The notes under the pieces are model-generated. The model was given only the letters and a program-made list of their open reading frames with translations. It had not been told where the DNA came from and did no database searches. DNA of 64,000 nt from Myxococcales bacterium (GTDB taxonomy: Bacteria; Myxococcota_A; Polyangia; Polyangiales; Polyangiaceae), in contig JADJKB010000025.1 of NCBI GenBank assembly GCA_016706225.1, forward strand, positions 496,001 through 560,000, given 5' to 3'. How positions within the stretch are numbered: the stretch's first letter is position 1; every line of letters begins with the position of its first letter. The translations under genes and the position numbers were made by a program. This document shows, piece by piece, positions 1 through 9,370 of this stretch.

Positions 1-1295
1 ACCGCGATCAGCAGGCGGTCCTGCCAGGCGGGGTTCACTCGACCGAGATCGAAACCGGCGATGATGCCGTCGGCTTCGAGCTTGGAACACAGCTCGGCCG
101 CGCTGCCGCGTCCGCTGCGGATGGCGAACTCGTTGAAGAACGGCGCGTCGCCAAAACCCGCGGAGTAACCCCGAAGACCGAGGATGCGGCCGCGCAGGTA
201 GGTGGCCTTGGCGAGGCACTGCTCGGCGACGGCGATGAAGCCCGTCTTGCCCAGCAGGCTCATGCGGATCGTGAGTGACAGCGCCAGGAGCCCCTGGTTC
301 GTGCAGATGTTGCTCGTCGCCCGCTCACGCCGGATGTGCTGCTCCCGCGTCGACAGGGTCAGCACGTAGCCGCGGCGTCCGGCCGCGTCGACCGTCTCGC
401 CGCACACCCGGCCGGGCAGGTGTTGCAGGTACTGGCGGTCTTGCCGGCAGGCGAGCAGGCCCACACCGGGACCGCCGAACTGCGGAGGGCAGGCGATGGG
501 CTGCCCTTCGCCGACCACGATGTCCGCGCCCTGAGCGCCCGGCGCCTCGGCGATGGCCAGCGCATAGGGTTCGGGACACGCCACGATCAACAGCGCACCC
601 TTCGCATGTGCGAGCTCCGCGATGGGGCCGAGCGTCGTCAAGGGACCGACGTAGCTCGGGTAACCAACGATGACGGCGGCGACGTCGTCCGCGAGCGCGG
701 CCTCGATGGCCGCGAGATCGGCGCGGCCATCTTCGCCAATCGGCAAGTCCACCACGCCCGGGGTCGTGTCCCCGGACAGATAGGTGGCGGTCGTCGCGCG
801 ATACTCCGGGTGCACACAGCCGCTCGTGAGGATCTTGCTGCGGCGGGTGAGGCGCCTGGCCATGAGCGCCGCCTCGGCCGTGGCGCTGGCGCCGTCGTAC
901 AGGCTCGCGTTGGCAAGCGGCAGGCCGAAGAGCTCGCTGACGATGGTCTGGAACTCCCAGATCACCTGCAGCGTGCCCTGCGCGACCTCGGGTTGGTACG
1001 GTGTGTATGCGGTGTAGAACTCACTGCGCAGGAGCAGCTGGTCGACGGCGGGCGGGATGTGGTGGCTGTACATGCCCGCACCCAGGAACGAGAGCATGCG
1101 CGCGCCGGTGCTCTTCTGGCTCAGCTCGGCGACGTGGGCCATCAGCGTCGCCTCGTCGACCGGGGGAGGCACGTTCAAGGCCCCGCGGAACTGCGCCTCG
1201 TCCGGGACGGTGGAGAACAGCTCGTCGACGGAGCCCTTGCCGATCGCACCGAGCATCTGCTCGATCTCGAGCGGGGTGTGGGGCAGGTAGCGCAT
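1..1295 (-). CDS. gcvPA: Glycine dehydrogenase (decarboxylating) subunit 1, 3' end beyond window
   Basis: This is the N-terminal half of a split P-protein. With the second subunit it decarboxylates glycine by PLP chemistry and passes the aminomethyl group to lipoyl-GcvH in the cytoplasm. The translation opens MRYLPHTPLEIEQMLGAIG, typical of the subunit 1 family, and shows MYSHHIPPAVDQLL, YTPYQPEVAQGTLQ and SLYDGASATAEA, all family hallmarks. About 431 codons are present against roughly 440-450 usual, so only a short C-terminal piece is missing. Its ATG overlaps the gcvH stop (TGATG on the minus strand), implying translational coupling. The split form predicts gcvPB just outside the window. 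Confidence 0.93.
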   Translation of the reverse strand, partial: MRYLPHTPLEIEQMLGAIGKGSVDELFSTVPDEAQFRGALNVPPPVDEATLMAHVAELSQKSTGARMLSFLGAGMYSHHIPPAVDQLLLRSEFYTAYTPYQPEVAQGTLQVIWEFQTIVSELFGLPLANASLYDGASATAEAALMARRLTRRSKILTSGCVHPEYRATTATYLSGDTTPGVVDLPIGEDGRADLAAIEAALADDVAAVIVGYPSYVGPLTTLGPIAELAHAKGALLIVACPEPYALAIAEAPGAQGADIVVGEGQPIACPPQFGGPGVGLLACRQDRQYLQHLPGRVCGETVDAAGRRGYVLTLSTREQHIRRERATSNICTNQGLLALSLTIRMSLLGKTGFIAVAEQCLAKATYLRGRILGLRGYSAGFGDAPFFNEFAIRSGRGSAAELCSKLEADGIIAGFDLGRVNPAWQDRLLIA

Positions 1296-1702
1296 CAGTG
1301 CCCGGACTCCTCCACGTGTTTTTCGTAGGCCGCAGGCTCCAGCAGTGCCGCCGAGTCCGCGTCCCAGTTGGCGGGTTCGATGGCGACCATCCAGCCCTTT
1401 TCCCAGCAGTCGTCGTTCACGAGCTCGGGCTTGTTCTCGAGCTCGGTGTTGACGCGGGTGATCTTGCCCCCGATGGGCGCAAACAGATCACTCAAGGTCT
1501 TCACACTCTCGATGGTGCCGAACCCCTTGTGGGCATCGACCGTGTCGCCCGCCTTCAGGTCGACGTTGACCAGGGTGATGTCGCCGAGCTGTTCGACGGC
1601 GAAAGCGGTGATGCCAATCAGCACCTCGTTGCCGACCTGCTTCGCCCACTCGTGATCCTTGGTGTACTTGCGGTCGGTCTTGACCTCGTTCGCTCCGCTC
1701 AT
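1295..1702 (-). CDS. gcvH: Glycine cleavage system H protein
   Basis: This 135-aa lipoyl carrier shuttles the methylamine intermediate between the P, T and L proteins. The lipoylation motif ESVKTLSDL puts the lipoyl lysine at K68, inside the usual hammerhead sequence. The N-terminal TKDHEW and the DITLVNV strand are also family-typical, and the length is normal. The ATG is preceded by a GGAGAAG stretch. It lies 37 bp downstream of gcvT and overlaps gcvPA, so the three form one operon. Confidence 0.97.
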   Translation of the reverse strand: MSGANEVKTDRKYTKDHEWAKQVGNEVLIGITAFAVEQLGDITLVNVDLKAGDTVDAHKGFGTIESVKTLSDLFAPIGGKITRVNTELENKPELVNDDCWEKGWMVAIEPANWDADSAALLEPAAYEKHVEESGH

Positions 1703-1739
1703 CTGTCGCTCGCTTCTCCGAGGCTTGCTCGGGGGCTAA

Positions 1740-2852
1740 TCACGCCTTCGGGCGTTTGTAGAAGGGTGTCTTCACGACCACGGCGTCGACGTGTTTGCCG
1801 CGGCAGTCGACCCGGAAGGTCTGGCCGATCTCCGTCATGGCGCTCGGCAGGTAGCCGAGGCCGATGTTCTTGCCGACCGTCGGGGCAGGCCCGCCGGAGG
1901 TGCAGAGGCCGATCACTGCGCCGTCGAGCCCGACCAGCGGGTAGCCGTGCCGGGCGATACCACGACCGGTCATCTCGAAACCGACCAGCTTGCGCGAAGG
2001 GCCCGCCGCTTTTACGTCGGCGATGGCCTTGTGTCCGACGAAGTCTCCCTTGTCGAGCTTCACCGTCCACGCGAGCCCCGCCTCGATGGGGTTCGTGGTC
2101 TCGTCGATGTCGTTGCCGTACAGGGACAGACGCGCCTCGAGCCGCAAGGTGTCCCGCGCGCCGAGCCCGGCGGGCGCAATGCCGAAGCTCTCGCCGGCCG
2201 CCATCAGGGCGCGCCAGAGCGCCGCAGCGTCGCTCGAGGCGCAGAACATCTCCACGCCGTCCTCACCGGTGTATCCGGTGCGAGCAACCGTGGTCTTGAT
2301 GTTGGCGACGACACCGTCGCGGAATCTAAACACGCCGAGTGTACGCTCGATGTCACCGAGATCCGTGCCGGCGGCCGCCAGCACCGCGAGGGCCTTCGGT
2401 CCCTGAAGCGCGAGCAGCGCCGTGTCGTCGCTGACGTCCCTGAACTCACAGTGGTCCTTGGCAGCCGCGGCAAAATGCTGGCTGATCTTCCCGCGATTCG
2501 AGGCGTTGCACACGACCAGGATCTGGTCGGCCGCGCGCTTGTACACGATCAGGTCATCGAGGATGGTGCCCCGCTCGTTGCAGCAGCAGGTGTACATGGC
2601 CTGCCCGTCGTCGAGCCGACCCAGATCGTTGGTGACCAGGTAGTTCACGACCGCCGCGGCGTGTTCCCCCGAGAGCTCCAGCTCCCCCATGTGGGAGACA
2701 TCGAACATTCCCGCGCGCGTGCGCACGGCCTCGTGCTCCGCGCTGATCCCCGCGTACTGGACCGGCATCTCCCAACCGGCGAAGGGGACGATGCGCCCTC
2801 TGGCCTTCACGTGTTCGTCGTAGAGCGGCGTGCGCGCGAGCGTCTCGGTCAC
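1740..2852 (-). CDS. gcvT: Glycine cleavage system T protein (aminomethyltransferase)
   Basis: This 370-aa tetrahydrofolate-dependent aminomethyltransferase releases ammonia and forms 5,10-methylene-THF from aminomethyl-lipoyl-GcvH. The N-terminus TPLYDEHVKARGRIVPFAGW, the FDVSHMGE motif, GYTGEDGVEMF and the C-terminal barrel are characteristic, and the length fits the family. The start is GTG. Only 33 bp separate it from the upstream lipoprotein stop, so it may be read from the pilin-operon transcript or from a promoter inside that gene. No glycine riboswitch fits in the gap. Confidence 0.96.
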   Translation of the reverse strand: MTETLARTPLYDEHVKARGRIVPFAGWEMPVQYAGISAEHEAVRTRAGMFDVSHMGELELSGEHAAAVVNYLVTNDLGRLDDGQAMYTCCCNERGTILDDLIVYKRAADQILVVCNASNRGKISQHFAAAAKDHCEFRDVSDDTALLALQGPKALAVLAAAGTDLGDIERTLGVFRFRDGVVANIKTTVARTGYTGEDGVEMFCASSDAAALWRALMAAGESFGIAPAGLGARDTLRLEARLSLYGNDIDETTNPIEAGLAWTVKLDKGDFVGHKAIADVKAAGPSRKLVGFEMTGRGIARHGYPLVGLDGAVIGLCTSGGPAPTVGKNIGLGYLPSAMTEIGQTFRVDCRGKHVDAVVVKTPFYKRPKA

Positions 2853-2885
2853 GGCCGGTTGCGTACCGCGATCGGGGCGGGGAGG

Positions 2886-4760
2886 CTACCTCGGAGTTGA
2901 AGCCTGAAACCCGCTGGCGGAGCCGGCGGTCCGCCCGGTCCTGAGCGGCAGCAGCCGATGCGCCTCGAGGCTGCCGGCGCCCTGGTCCCGATTGCAGCTC
3001 GGGGTGTAGAGCACGCCGCGGTGTGCGAGTGGTTTTACAAAACGGAAACCGCGCCCGGCCATTGGCTGATCGATCAGGAGTGCGCCGTCGGACGCGCGCA
3101 GTCCGAGCAGCTTGCCGGGCACCTGGTCGACCGTGCCAGGCTCGACGAGCCACACGGTCTGTTCGCCGGCGAGCTCGACCACGCTGGCGCGGGACGGATG
3201 CCAACGGAAGCGCTTTCTTGCTGCGGAGCTGCCGGCGGCGGGGAACACCCAGCGCTTCTCGAGCTCGGGTCCGCTCGGTCCGTCGCTGAGCGCGAGGCCG
3301 AACACACCGGACTCGTGCGTCGTGTCCGGCATGAAGGTGGGGATGACGAGCAGCGTCTCCGCGCCGATCTGCGCGAGCGCGGGTTGGGTGACGATCATGC
3401 CGGCCCAGTCGGCCTGGCAGCCGTCGGATTTCGTGCCGCAGACATCGACCAACTTCTTGCGCTGATACAGCTTGCCGAAGTGGGCCAGGTCGACCAGGAA
3501 CACGTGCCCCTCTTTGGTCGGGTACACGAGCACGCGGGTTCCCTTCGGTGTCGCCGCGACGACCGGTGTGCTGCCTCCGACGTAGTCGAGCTTCTCCCAG
3601 CATTGGAACAAGCTGGTTCCGTCGCACACGCCGCTCTCGGGTCGGAGCGGGGGATCATCCGGGGGCACGCGGGGCACGAATAGGTTCGTGCACGACTCGA
3701 TGCAGGCGAGGGCCGGCTGATCGGCGTCGAAGTTGCTGCACGCTTGGTTGTTGCATTCAGGCACGAACGGCAGACCGGGTCGCACGCGGAGCAGCGTGTT
3801 CGCGTAGTCACCCCGCGGCAGATCGAGCTTGCCGTTTCCCGGCGACAGGATCAGCTCGGGACCGGCATCAGCGTCGATCAACAGTGGGCCGGACGGCGCC
3901 CAGAGTCCACCGCCGCAGAGCCGAGCGCGCGAGCCCGATTCGTCTTCGGGGCCGCAGTCGTGCTCCGGCGTGAGCACTCGCGTCAGGCTGATGGCGGCGG
4001 CGGCGCCGCTCTTCTGCCAGGCGTCCAACGAGAGCTCGAAGACCCAGCCGTGCCAGGGTTGCAGGTCGCGCCCGTTGCCGAAGGTGACGACGATGGTTCC
4101 CAGGCCCGACGCGCTCGGCACGTGGGTGAGCGCTCCGCGTTGCAGCGCGTGATCCGGTCGGAAGGGCACGGTCTTGCCCGCGTCGAAGGCGGGCGCGGTC
4201 GCGGCGAGCGTGAGGAGAGGGAATGAAGCATCGAGCGCGCGCGCCTCGAGATCGACGACCGCGACGTGCTGGCTCTTGCGCGGGTCCATGACGTCGCGCC
4301 CTGGCTTGTGCGTCTCGCCCGGCATCTCCGTCGTGTGATACGCAACGACGAGCCGGTGACCTACCAGCACCGGCGTGCTGATCACGAAGGGTCGCTCCGC
4401 CCCCGTCGCCGGCAGCAGAATGCTGTAGAGCTCCGCCCCGGACTCCGGCTCGAGACCCACCACCCGCTCGCCGACCGCGACGATGATCTCCGAGCTCGCG
4501 CCGCGCTCGAACGCGAGGGGTGAACCGAACAGACAATCTTCGAAGCTGACCGAGGGGTGGCTCGAGGTCGGAAACAGCCGCAGCGCCTCTACCGACTCGA
4601 GCCAGCTGCCGGCGCTGCCGCCGGCGCCCGCGTCGCTTCCCCCGGCGCCCCCGGCTGGAGCGCCTGCGTCGGCCAGTATCGACAGCCGCTCGTCGTGCCC
4701 GCACGCGCCGAGGGCCGCGACGCCAAGACCCAGCGCAGAGAGGGCCGCTCTCAGCCGCAC
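2886..4760 (-). CDS. Large secreted lipoprotein, probable beta-propeller
   Basis: A 624-aa predicted lipoprotein of unknown function. The chosen GTG start gives a short signal peptide with lipobox LGAC (Cys20), followed by a Gly/Ala/Ser linker of about 35 residues. The open frame extends far upstream, but that part reads as a shadow of the neighbouring gene. The body has repeated strand blocks such as RVLVYPTKEGHVFLVDL and KLLGLRASDGALL, which resemble PQQ/WD-type propeller blades; this is inference. It also has many cysteines and a C-terminal Arg-rich end. It overlaps the upstream H-x-H gene by 10 bp and is the last gene of the pilin operon, suggesting an exported partner of that system. Confidence 0.75.
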   Translation of the reverse strand: MRLRAALSALGLGVAALGACGHDERLSILADAGAPAGGAGGSDAGAGGSAGSWLESVEALRLFPTSSHPSVSFEDCLFGSPLAFERGASSEIIVAVGERVVGLEPESGAELYSILLPATGAERPFVISTPVLVGHRLVVAYHTTEMPGETHKPGRDVMDPRKSQHVAVVDLEARALDASFPLLTLAATAPAFDAGKTVPFRPDHALQRGALTHVPSASGLGTIVVTFGNGRDLQPWHGWVFELSLDAWQKSGAAAAISLTRVLTPEHDCGPEDESGSRARLCGGGLWAPSGPLLIDADAGPELILSPGNGKLDLPRGDYANTLLRVRPGLPFVPECNNQACSNFDADQPALACIESCTNLFVPRVPPDDPPLRPESGVCDGTSLFQCWEKLDYVGGSTPVVAATPKGTRVLVYPTKEGHVFLVDLAHFGKLYQRKKLVDVCGTKSDGCQADWAGMIVTQPALAQIGAETLLVIPTFMPDTTHESGVFGLALSDGPSGPELEKRWVFPAAGSSAARKRFRWHPSRASVVELAGEQTVWLVEPGTVDQVPGKLLGLRASDGALLIDQPMAGRGFRFVKPLAHRGVLYTPSCNRDQGAGSLEAHRLLPLRTGRTAGSASGFQASTPR

Positions 4761-5113
4761 TTGATCGTGAGGTTGTGCGTGTGTGCAACGCCGCCGTCCG
4801 TCGACTCGACGGACACGTTCTTGCCCGACTTGAGCGACGCGAACTGGGCCGCGGTCAGCGTGACCTGGTGACTGTGAGGCGCCGAGCCCTTGATGTCGTA
4901 GGTCTTGTCCGCCGCCGCATCGACGTCGGCTTGCGACACGCTCAGGGTGTGGCCGTGGTTGGTGTCGAACGAGGTCGAGCAAGCGCCGCTGCCGCCACCG
5001 CCACCGCCGCCATCGTCGTCGCCACCGCAGCCGGTGTTCACCGCGGCGAGACCCATCACGCCGCCGGCCGCCGCCAGCGTCCCCCGCAAGAACTCTTTCC
5101 TCGAAAGCTTCAT
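4751..5113 (-). CDS. Small lipoprotein with three H-x-H motifs, Tat-like leader
   Basis: A 120-aa protein. The leader SRKEFLRG resembles a twin-arginine signal with RK in place of RR, followed by a hydrophobic stretch and a lipobox-like NTGC (Cys29). An Asp/Gly linker precedes a compact domain with three H-x-H motifs (His53/55, His80/82, His111/113) and two further cysteines (45 and 119) that could form a disulfide. The histidine pairs suggest metal (copper or zinc) binding, but I do not recognise the family. A clear GGAGGAC ribosome site precedes the ATG. It lies between two lipoprotein genes at the end of the PilY1 operon. Confidence 0.8.
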   Translation of the reverse strand: MKLSRKEFLRGTLAAAGGVMGLAAVNTGCGGDDDGGGGGGGSGACSTSFDTNHGHTLSVSQADVDAAADKTYDIKGSAPHSHQVTLTAAQFASLKSGKNVSVESTDGGVAHTHNLTIKCG

Positions 5114-5164
5114 GTCCGTCCTCCGCCGGCCATGATGGCACGGGTCGGGCTGCGCCCATCGGGC

Positions 5165-5689
5165 TCACTCGAACTTTTTGGGATCGATCGGCCGCCCGTC
5201 CGGCGTCAGCCCCACTCTTTTCCAGCGCTCTTCGTCGCTGAGGCCTGGCTCGAAGGGCGGAGGCGTCACGTCGTTGATGATCAAGCGTGAGCTCGTCCCG
5301 ACCTGCAGCACCTCGATGCGGTAGGTACGGTCTGCCTGACCGCCCTTGATGCGGGCGAGGGGGAACACCGTGCGCGCCGCGCCGATCTCGATGCGCTCCA
5401 CCTCGACCCGGGTTCGCACGTAGTTGGCGAGGGCCTCGGCGGAGACTGGACCGATGAAGAAGGCTTGTGTCGGAAACTGCTTGTCCAGGCGCATCTCCCG
5501 CGGCGCGACAAAACCCCAGACCTGGTCGGTCCCCGGGGCAAGCTCCCCGGGGGCGAGGCGATCCACGGGTTTGGCCGAGCTGGACGCGAGGGGGCCAAAC
5601 TCGATGGGTTTCTTGTTCTCACACCCGAGGGTGAGCGCGAACAAGACGAGGGTTGTCGAGGCTCGAAGCACGGACCGGTTCGAGATCAC
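5165..5689 (-). CDS. Lipoprotein of unknown function, pilin operon
   Basis: A 174-aa predicted lipoprotein. The leader ends in LTLGC (Cys23) and is followed by a hydrophilic mature domain ending DGRPIDPKKFE. No enzymatic motif is visible. The GTG start overlaps the pilY1 stop (GTGA), so it is probably translated together with PilY1. Position suggests an accessory or assembly role for the pilus tip complex. That is inference from context only. Confidence 0.8.
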   Translation of the reverse strand: MISNRSVLRASTTLVLFALTLGCENKKPIEFGPLASSSAKPVDRLAPGELAPGTDQVWGFVAPREMRLDKQFPTQAFFIGPVSAEALANYVRTRVEVERIEIGAARTVFPLARIKGGQADRTYRIEVLQVGTSSRLIINDVTPPPFEPGLSDEERWKRVGLTPDGRPIDPKKFE

Positions 5690-8600
5690 TCCACCAGCGC
5701 AGCCCAGGAATCAATCCGGCTGGTCGAGGGCGGAGTCGGCAGGGTGATCTGGATGCGTTGCGTCTGGGAGTTGTCGCTGGTGTTGCCCGTGCCCGAGGTG
5801 TGCATGACGAGCTGGAACTGGCCAGGCGTGACGCTGCTGATGGTCGTGTGGTTTCCGGAGCCGAAGAACGAATCGGTGGCGTTCGGATCTTCCTGAACGC
5901 AGGAAGGCAGCTGCGTCACACCGACGCCGAAGATGATGCCCGAGTTGGCCAGGGTGGCCGAGGTGTTGTCCAGGTACTGCACGAGCGTGCCCGAGTCCGG
6001 CAGACGCTCCTTGCCGCCGTCGTCCATGTCGTTGACGGTGTTGCCCGGCGTCTTGGGCAGGATGTAGTCCATGCCCCAGACCTTGCTCGTGCCCGAGCCG
6101 CAGACCGGACCGTTGCCCGAATCCGGGTTGAAGCTGGTGAAGAACAGCGCGCCGTTGAAGAGCGACATCGGACCCGTGACGCGCTCGCCGTCTTTGAACT
6201 CGACCAGCCAGTTGGCGTAGGACTCGTAGGCGGTCTTTCCTGCGTTGGGCCGCTCGAGCAGCGAGAAGACGTAGTTCCTCATGCCGCCCTGCTTGACCAG
6301 CAACTCCTGATCACCGCTCGAGACCGCCAGGGTCACGTTACCGAGCAGATCCACGGACAGCACCGGCGCGGTGGCGATGGGCTGGCCGTCCTTCGGACCG
6401 TCGTTGGCGTAGAGGTCGAAGAACAGATTCATCTTCCAGTTGTCGGGGTTGGTCGACGCCAGATCCACGCGCCACAGCGTACCGTCGCTATCTCCCACGA
6501 AGACCCGGTCCGAGACCGCGCCCGTCGTGCCCGGGAAGGCCACCGGGATGCCGGTGATGGGTGAGTCGATGTCCACCTCGAGCACGCGGTTCTTCGTCTG
6601 CAGGGCGCCGGCCTTGTTGGCGTCGGCGCGGAAGCTGCGGATCACCTCGCCGGTGTCGAGGCGCACGACAGTGAGCGCGCGCGCAGCGTGGTTCCACTCG
6701 TTGTTGTCCCACTTCCGGACCTTGCTGCGCGGATTGAAGCGCGAGTCCACGTTGGTCGGAGACTGGTTCTTGCGGTTCTGATCGCCGCCTTGCGGCCCGT
6801 CGGGATCCTCGCCGCCCGGGAGAATCGCCACCGCGACCTCCTTCGCGCCGCCGCCGTCGTCGTAGAAGATGGTCGTGATCAGCGGCGTCGCACCGCCCCG
6901 CCCAAAGAGCGGCTTGCCATCGCTGTACTGGCTGAGCTGCCACAGGAACTTCGGCCCCTTCTTCGGGTCGTTCGGGTTCTGCGGCACCACCGGATCGGTG
7001 ACGTCGATGGCGAAGTAGCCGCCGAGGTTGCCGCCGAAGCTCTGGACCATGATGGTGCGCCACTGACCATTGCCGGCCTGGGCGTCTGCCTTGCTGCGCT
7101 CGAACTTGTACTTGCCGCTGTTCGGCGGGTTCTCCACCGCCACGACGTCCTGGATCACCGGTACGCCGTCGAGCAGCGACTGGTGGGCCGGCGGATACTC
7201 ACTCTTCACGGCGGGCAAGACGGCCGGCGGCATGAAGGCCCACAGCTCGTTGTTGTCGTCGTTCTCGACCTTGAAGAGGTCGTTCGCCGGGTCACCCGAC
7301 CGAACCTTGAAGCCGTGCAGGAAGCCGTCGTTGGTGGAGGTGTAGAGGAGCGTGTGGCGCTTGCCGTTCTTGAGCGCGTGGATCTGGTACGACTCGTCGC
7401 GCAAGAGCTCGTCTGGCCGGCCGATGACCCGGGGGGTCGAGTGGTAGATGTCGCCGATCAGGCTGCAGCTCTGGGAGCCAGGGGTCTTGCAGCGTGCGTA
7501 CGACGACGCGGTGTCCGCGCCGGTGAGCCACAGGAGATAGAGGTCGCGGCACTGCGCCGCGTTCAGGTTCTTGCAGGTGTTGTTGTCGATATCGAGCGCT
7601 TCGGGGGGCGTGTTGGAGGTCCAGGTGTTGGCGTCGCCCCAGACCGTGGTGCCGCCGTAGAGGCCGACCCCGTCGACGTCGCTGGCGAGGCCCGGCCGAA
7701 TGCTGCGATCGGAGTGGATCTTGCCGTTGTCCAGGTCACCCGAGACGGTCCAGAACCTGCGCTGCGGTCCCTTGCCGGAGTTCACGTTCCAGACGAAGTC
7801 GTCGCCCTTGGTCGAGTCGAGGAGCTGCGGGATCGGATCCACCGTGCCCGTGTTGACGTCGGTGATGCACTCCACCCGCTGCCGCTCCAGGATGCCCTTC
7901 CAGAGCCCGAACTGATTCGGCTTGAACGAGCTGTAGAAACGGAAACCCGCCGGGCCCGCGCCCGAGCCGCCACCGGGGACCGAGGCGAACACCGGCAGCG
8001 TGCGGCTCGAGGCCGCGACGGCCAGACCGGACAAGATCCCCGACAGGGCGGCGCGCAGCTCGTCCTTGTCGTTGGCGAAGTAGGCGCGCTGGGTGCCGCC
8101 GTTGTAGGCGATGCGGTTCAGCACGCAGCAGGCTTGAAGCTGCGACTCACCCGGGAACGACTTGCAGAGCCCGGCGTTGTTCGAAAGGTCGAAGTTCGAG
8201 AGGGTCTTGCAGTCCACGTTGGTGTTGTTCGCGAGCGTCACGTTCGAGACAGCAAAGCCGATCACGAAGGTCTCGACCGGGTGTGTCGGGTCGCTCGAGA
8301 GTGTGAGTGCCGTCGCCTCGGAGGTCGGATAGGGACACTTGCCACCGTTGGCGGTGTCTTCACACGGCGTCCGGAGATCCATGTTCGGCTCGCCGTCGGA
8401 GAGCAGGATGATGACGTTCTTGCGGCAACCGCCGGCGAGATACGGGTCGTCCTTGGGGCCGAACTTCTCGTTCACGTCGAGCGGATCGGTCGAGGCGTCG
8501 TTCCAGAGGAACTCCCGGGCGTCGTCCAGCATGCCGGCGATCGGCGTGGCGCCGTAGGGACGGGTGCCGATCAGCACCTGCTGGATGCGGTCGTTCTGCT

Positions 8601-9360
8601 TCTCGGGTTTGTCGCCGGACTTCCCGAAATTCATCAGGCGGCCCTCCCAGGGCGGGGCGGCGTTGTTGCGAGCGCCGACCTCCATGTCGCTCATGGTGTT
8701 ACAGCCTGCGGGTTTGCCGGTCGCCTTGCTGAGGAAATAACTCCAGGCGCCCGTCGAGCCCGAGGTGTAGTTCGGGGCGTTGCCGGCGAAGCCCTGGCCG
8801 GCGTCGGCGTGGTTGTCGAACGTCATCAGGCCGAAGCGCACGGTCTTGCGGAAGGCGCCATCGTCGAGCAGGCCGTCTTTCTCCTGCTCGAAGTTACAGC
8901 TACTGCCGAGGTTGTTGTATTTGCGGGGCTCCAGATCGACCCAGTCCCAGACGTTTGCGGGCAGCGTTCCCGGGCCCGGCGCGCAGTCCTTGTGCATGGG
9001 CCGGTGGTACGGGTTCGAATAATACCGGTCCGGCGGATCGGTGCCGTTGAGGGTGTACTGGGTGTTGAAGTTGTTGCTGTTGCGGTCCATCGCCTCGCAG
9101 CGATAGTCCTTGACGGTGCCGGTCATCACCTCGACGAGCTCGATCCAGCGGCTCTTCTGACTGACGTTGTTCGTCGTCGGGTCGCACACCGGGAAGCTCG
9201 GGTTCGACGACTTGTACTCCATCGATCCGGACGAATCGACGAGCAAGAGCACGTTCGGGGGCGGCGGGTTGACGTCCTTCTGAGCGCTAGCCCGAAGGCT
9301 GACCAGTAGCGCACCCAGCGCGAGTGTTGAGCCGATCCATAGCCGAGAAGCCTGCCTCAT
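5686..9360 (-). CDS. PilY1-like type IV pilus tip/adhesin protein
   Basis: A 1224-aa exported protein that, with minor pilins, is expected to prime pilus assembly and sit at the tip. The ATG chosen has a strong GGTGAGGAGAG ribosome site; the longer frame lacks one. The N-terminus is a signal peptide ending near ASAQ27. A von Willebrand A domain follows, with MIDAS motif DSSGS at 42-46. The C-terminal half is a PilY1-type propeller; around residues 950-965 VFVGDSDGTLWRVDL matches the usual GD-x-x-G-x-LW motif. There are many cysteines in the central region. The last gene of the minor-pilin set lies 10 bp upstream. Confidence 0.9.
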   Translation of the reverse strand: MRQASRLWIGSTLALGALLVSLRASAQKDVNPPPPNVLLLVDSSGSMEYKSSNPSFPVCDPTTNNVSQKSRWIELVEVMTGTVKDYRCEAMDRNSNNFNTQYTLNGTDPPDRYYSNPYHRPMHKDCAPGPGTLPANVWDWVDLEPRKYNNLGSSCNFEQEKDGLLDDGAFRKTVRFGLMTFDNHADAGQGFAGNAPNYTSGSTGAWSYFLSKATGKPAGCNTMSDMEVGARNNAAPPWEGRLMNFGKSGDKPEKQNDRIQQVLIGTRPYGATPIAGMLDDAREFLWNDASTDPLDVNEKFGPKDDPYLAGGCRKNVIILLSDGEPNMDLRTPCEDTANGGKCPYPTSEATALTLSSDPTHPVETFVIGFAVSNVTLANNTNVDCKTLSNFDLSNNAGLCKSFPGESQLQACCVLNRIAYNGGTQRAYFANDKDELRAALSGILSGLAVAASSRTLPVFASVPGGGSGAGPAGFRFYSSFKPNQFGLWKGILERQRVECITDVNTGTVDPIPQLLDSTKGDDFVWNVNSGKGPQRRFWTVSGDLDNGKIHSDRSIRPGLASDVDGVGLYGGTTVWGDANTWTSNTPPEALDIDNNTCKNLNAAQCRDLYLLWLTGADTASSYARCKTPGSQSCSLIGDIYHSTPRVIGRPDELLRDESYQIHALKNGKRHTLLYTSTNDGFLHGFKVRSGDPANDLFKVENDDNNELWAFMPPAVLPAVKSEYPPAHQSLLDGVPVIQDVVAVENPPNSGKYKFERSKADAQAGNGQWRTIMVQSFGGNLGGYFAIDVTDPVVPQNPNDPKKGPKFLWQLSQYSDGKPLFGRGGATPLITTIFYDDGGGAKEVAVAILPGGEDPDGPQGGDQNRKNQSPTNVDSRFNPRSKVRKWDNNEWNHAARALTVVRLDTGEVIRSFRADANKAGALQTKNRVLEVDIDSPITGIPVAFPGTTGAVSDRVFVGDSDGTLWRVDLASTNPDNWKMNLFFDLYANDGPKDGQPIATAPVLSVDLLGNVTLAVSSGDQELLVKQGGMRNYVFSLLERPNAGKTAYESYANWLVEFKDGERVTGPMSLFNGALFFTSFNPDSGNGPVCGSGTSKVWGMDYILPKTPGNTVNDMDDGGKERLPDSGTLVQYLDNTSATLANSGIIFGVGVTQLPSCVQEDPNATDSFFGSGNHTTISSVTPGQFQLVMHTSGTGNTSDNSQTQRIQITLPTPPSTSRIDSWAALVE

Positions 9361-9370
9361 CGTTCTCTCC

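Noticed and set aside
336..1328. 330-aa plus-strand frame opposite gcvPA
   Set aside because: Antisense shadow; the minus strand has full GcvPA similarity.
2853..2885. Glycine riboswitch upstream of gcvT
   Set aside because: The 33-bp gap is too short for even one aptamer.
4761..5168. N-terminal extension of the propeller lipoprotein
   Set aside because: It is an Arg/Trp-rich shadow of the H-x-H gene. The GTG at 4760 followed by a lipoprotein signal explains the protein better.
6688..9309. 873-aa plus-strand frame opposite pilY1
   Set aside because: Antisense shadow typical of very GC-rich genes. The minus strand carries clear signal peptide, VWA and PilY1 motifs; the plus frame is Arg/Val-rich without any domain.
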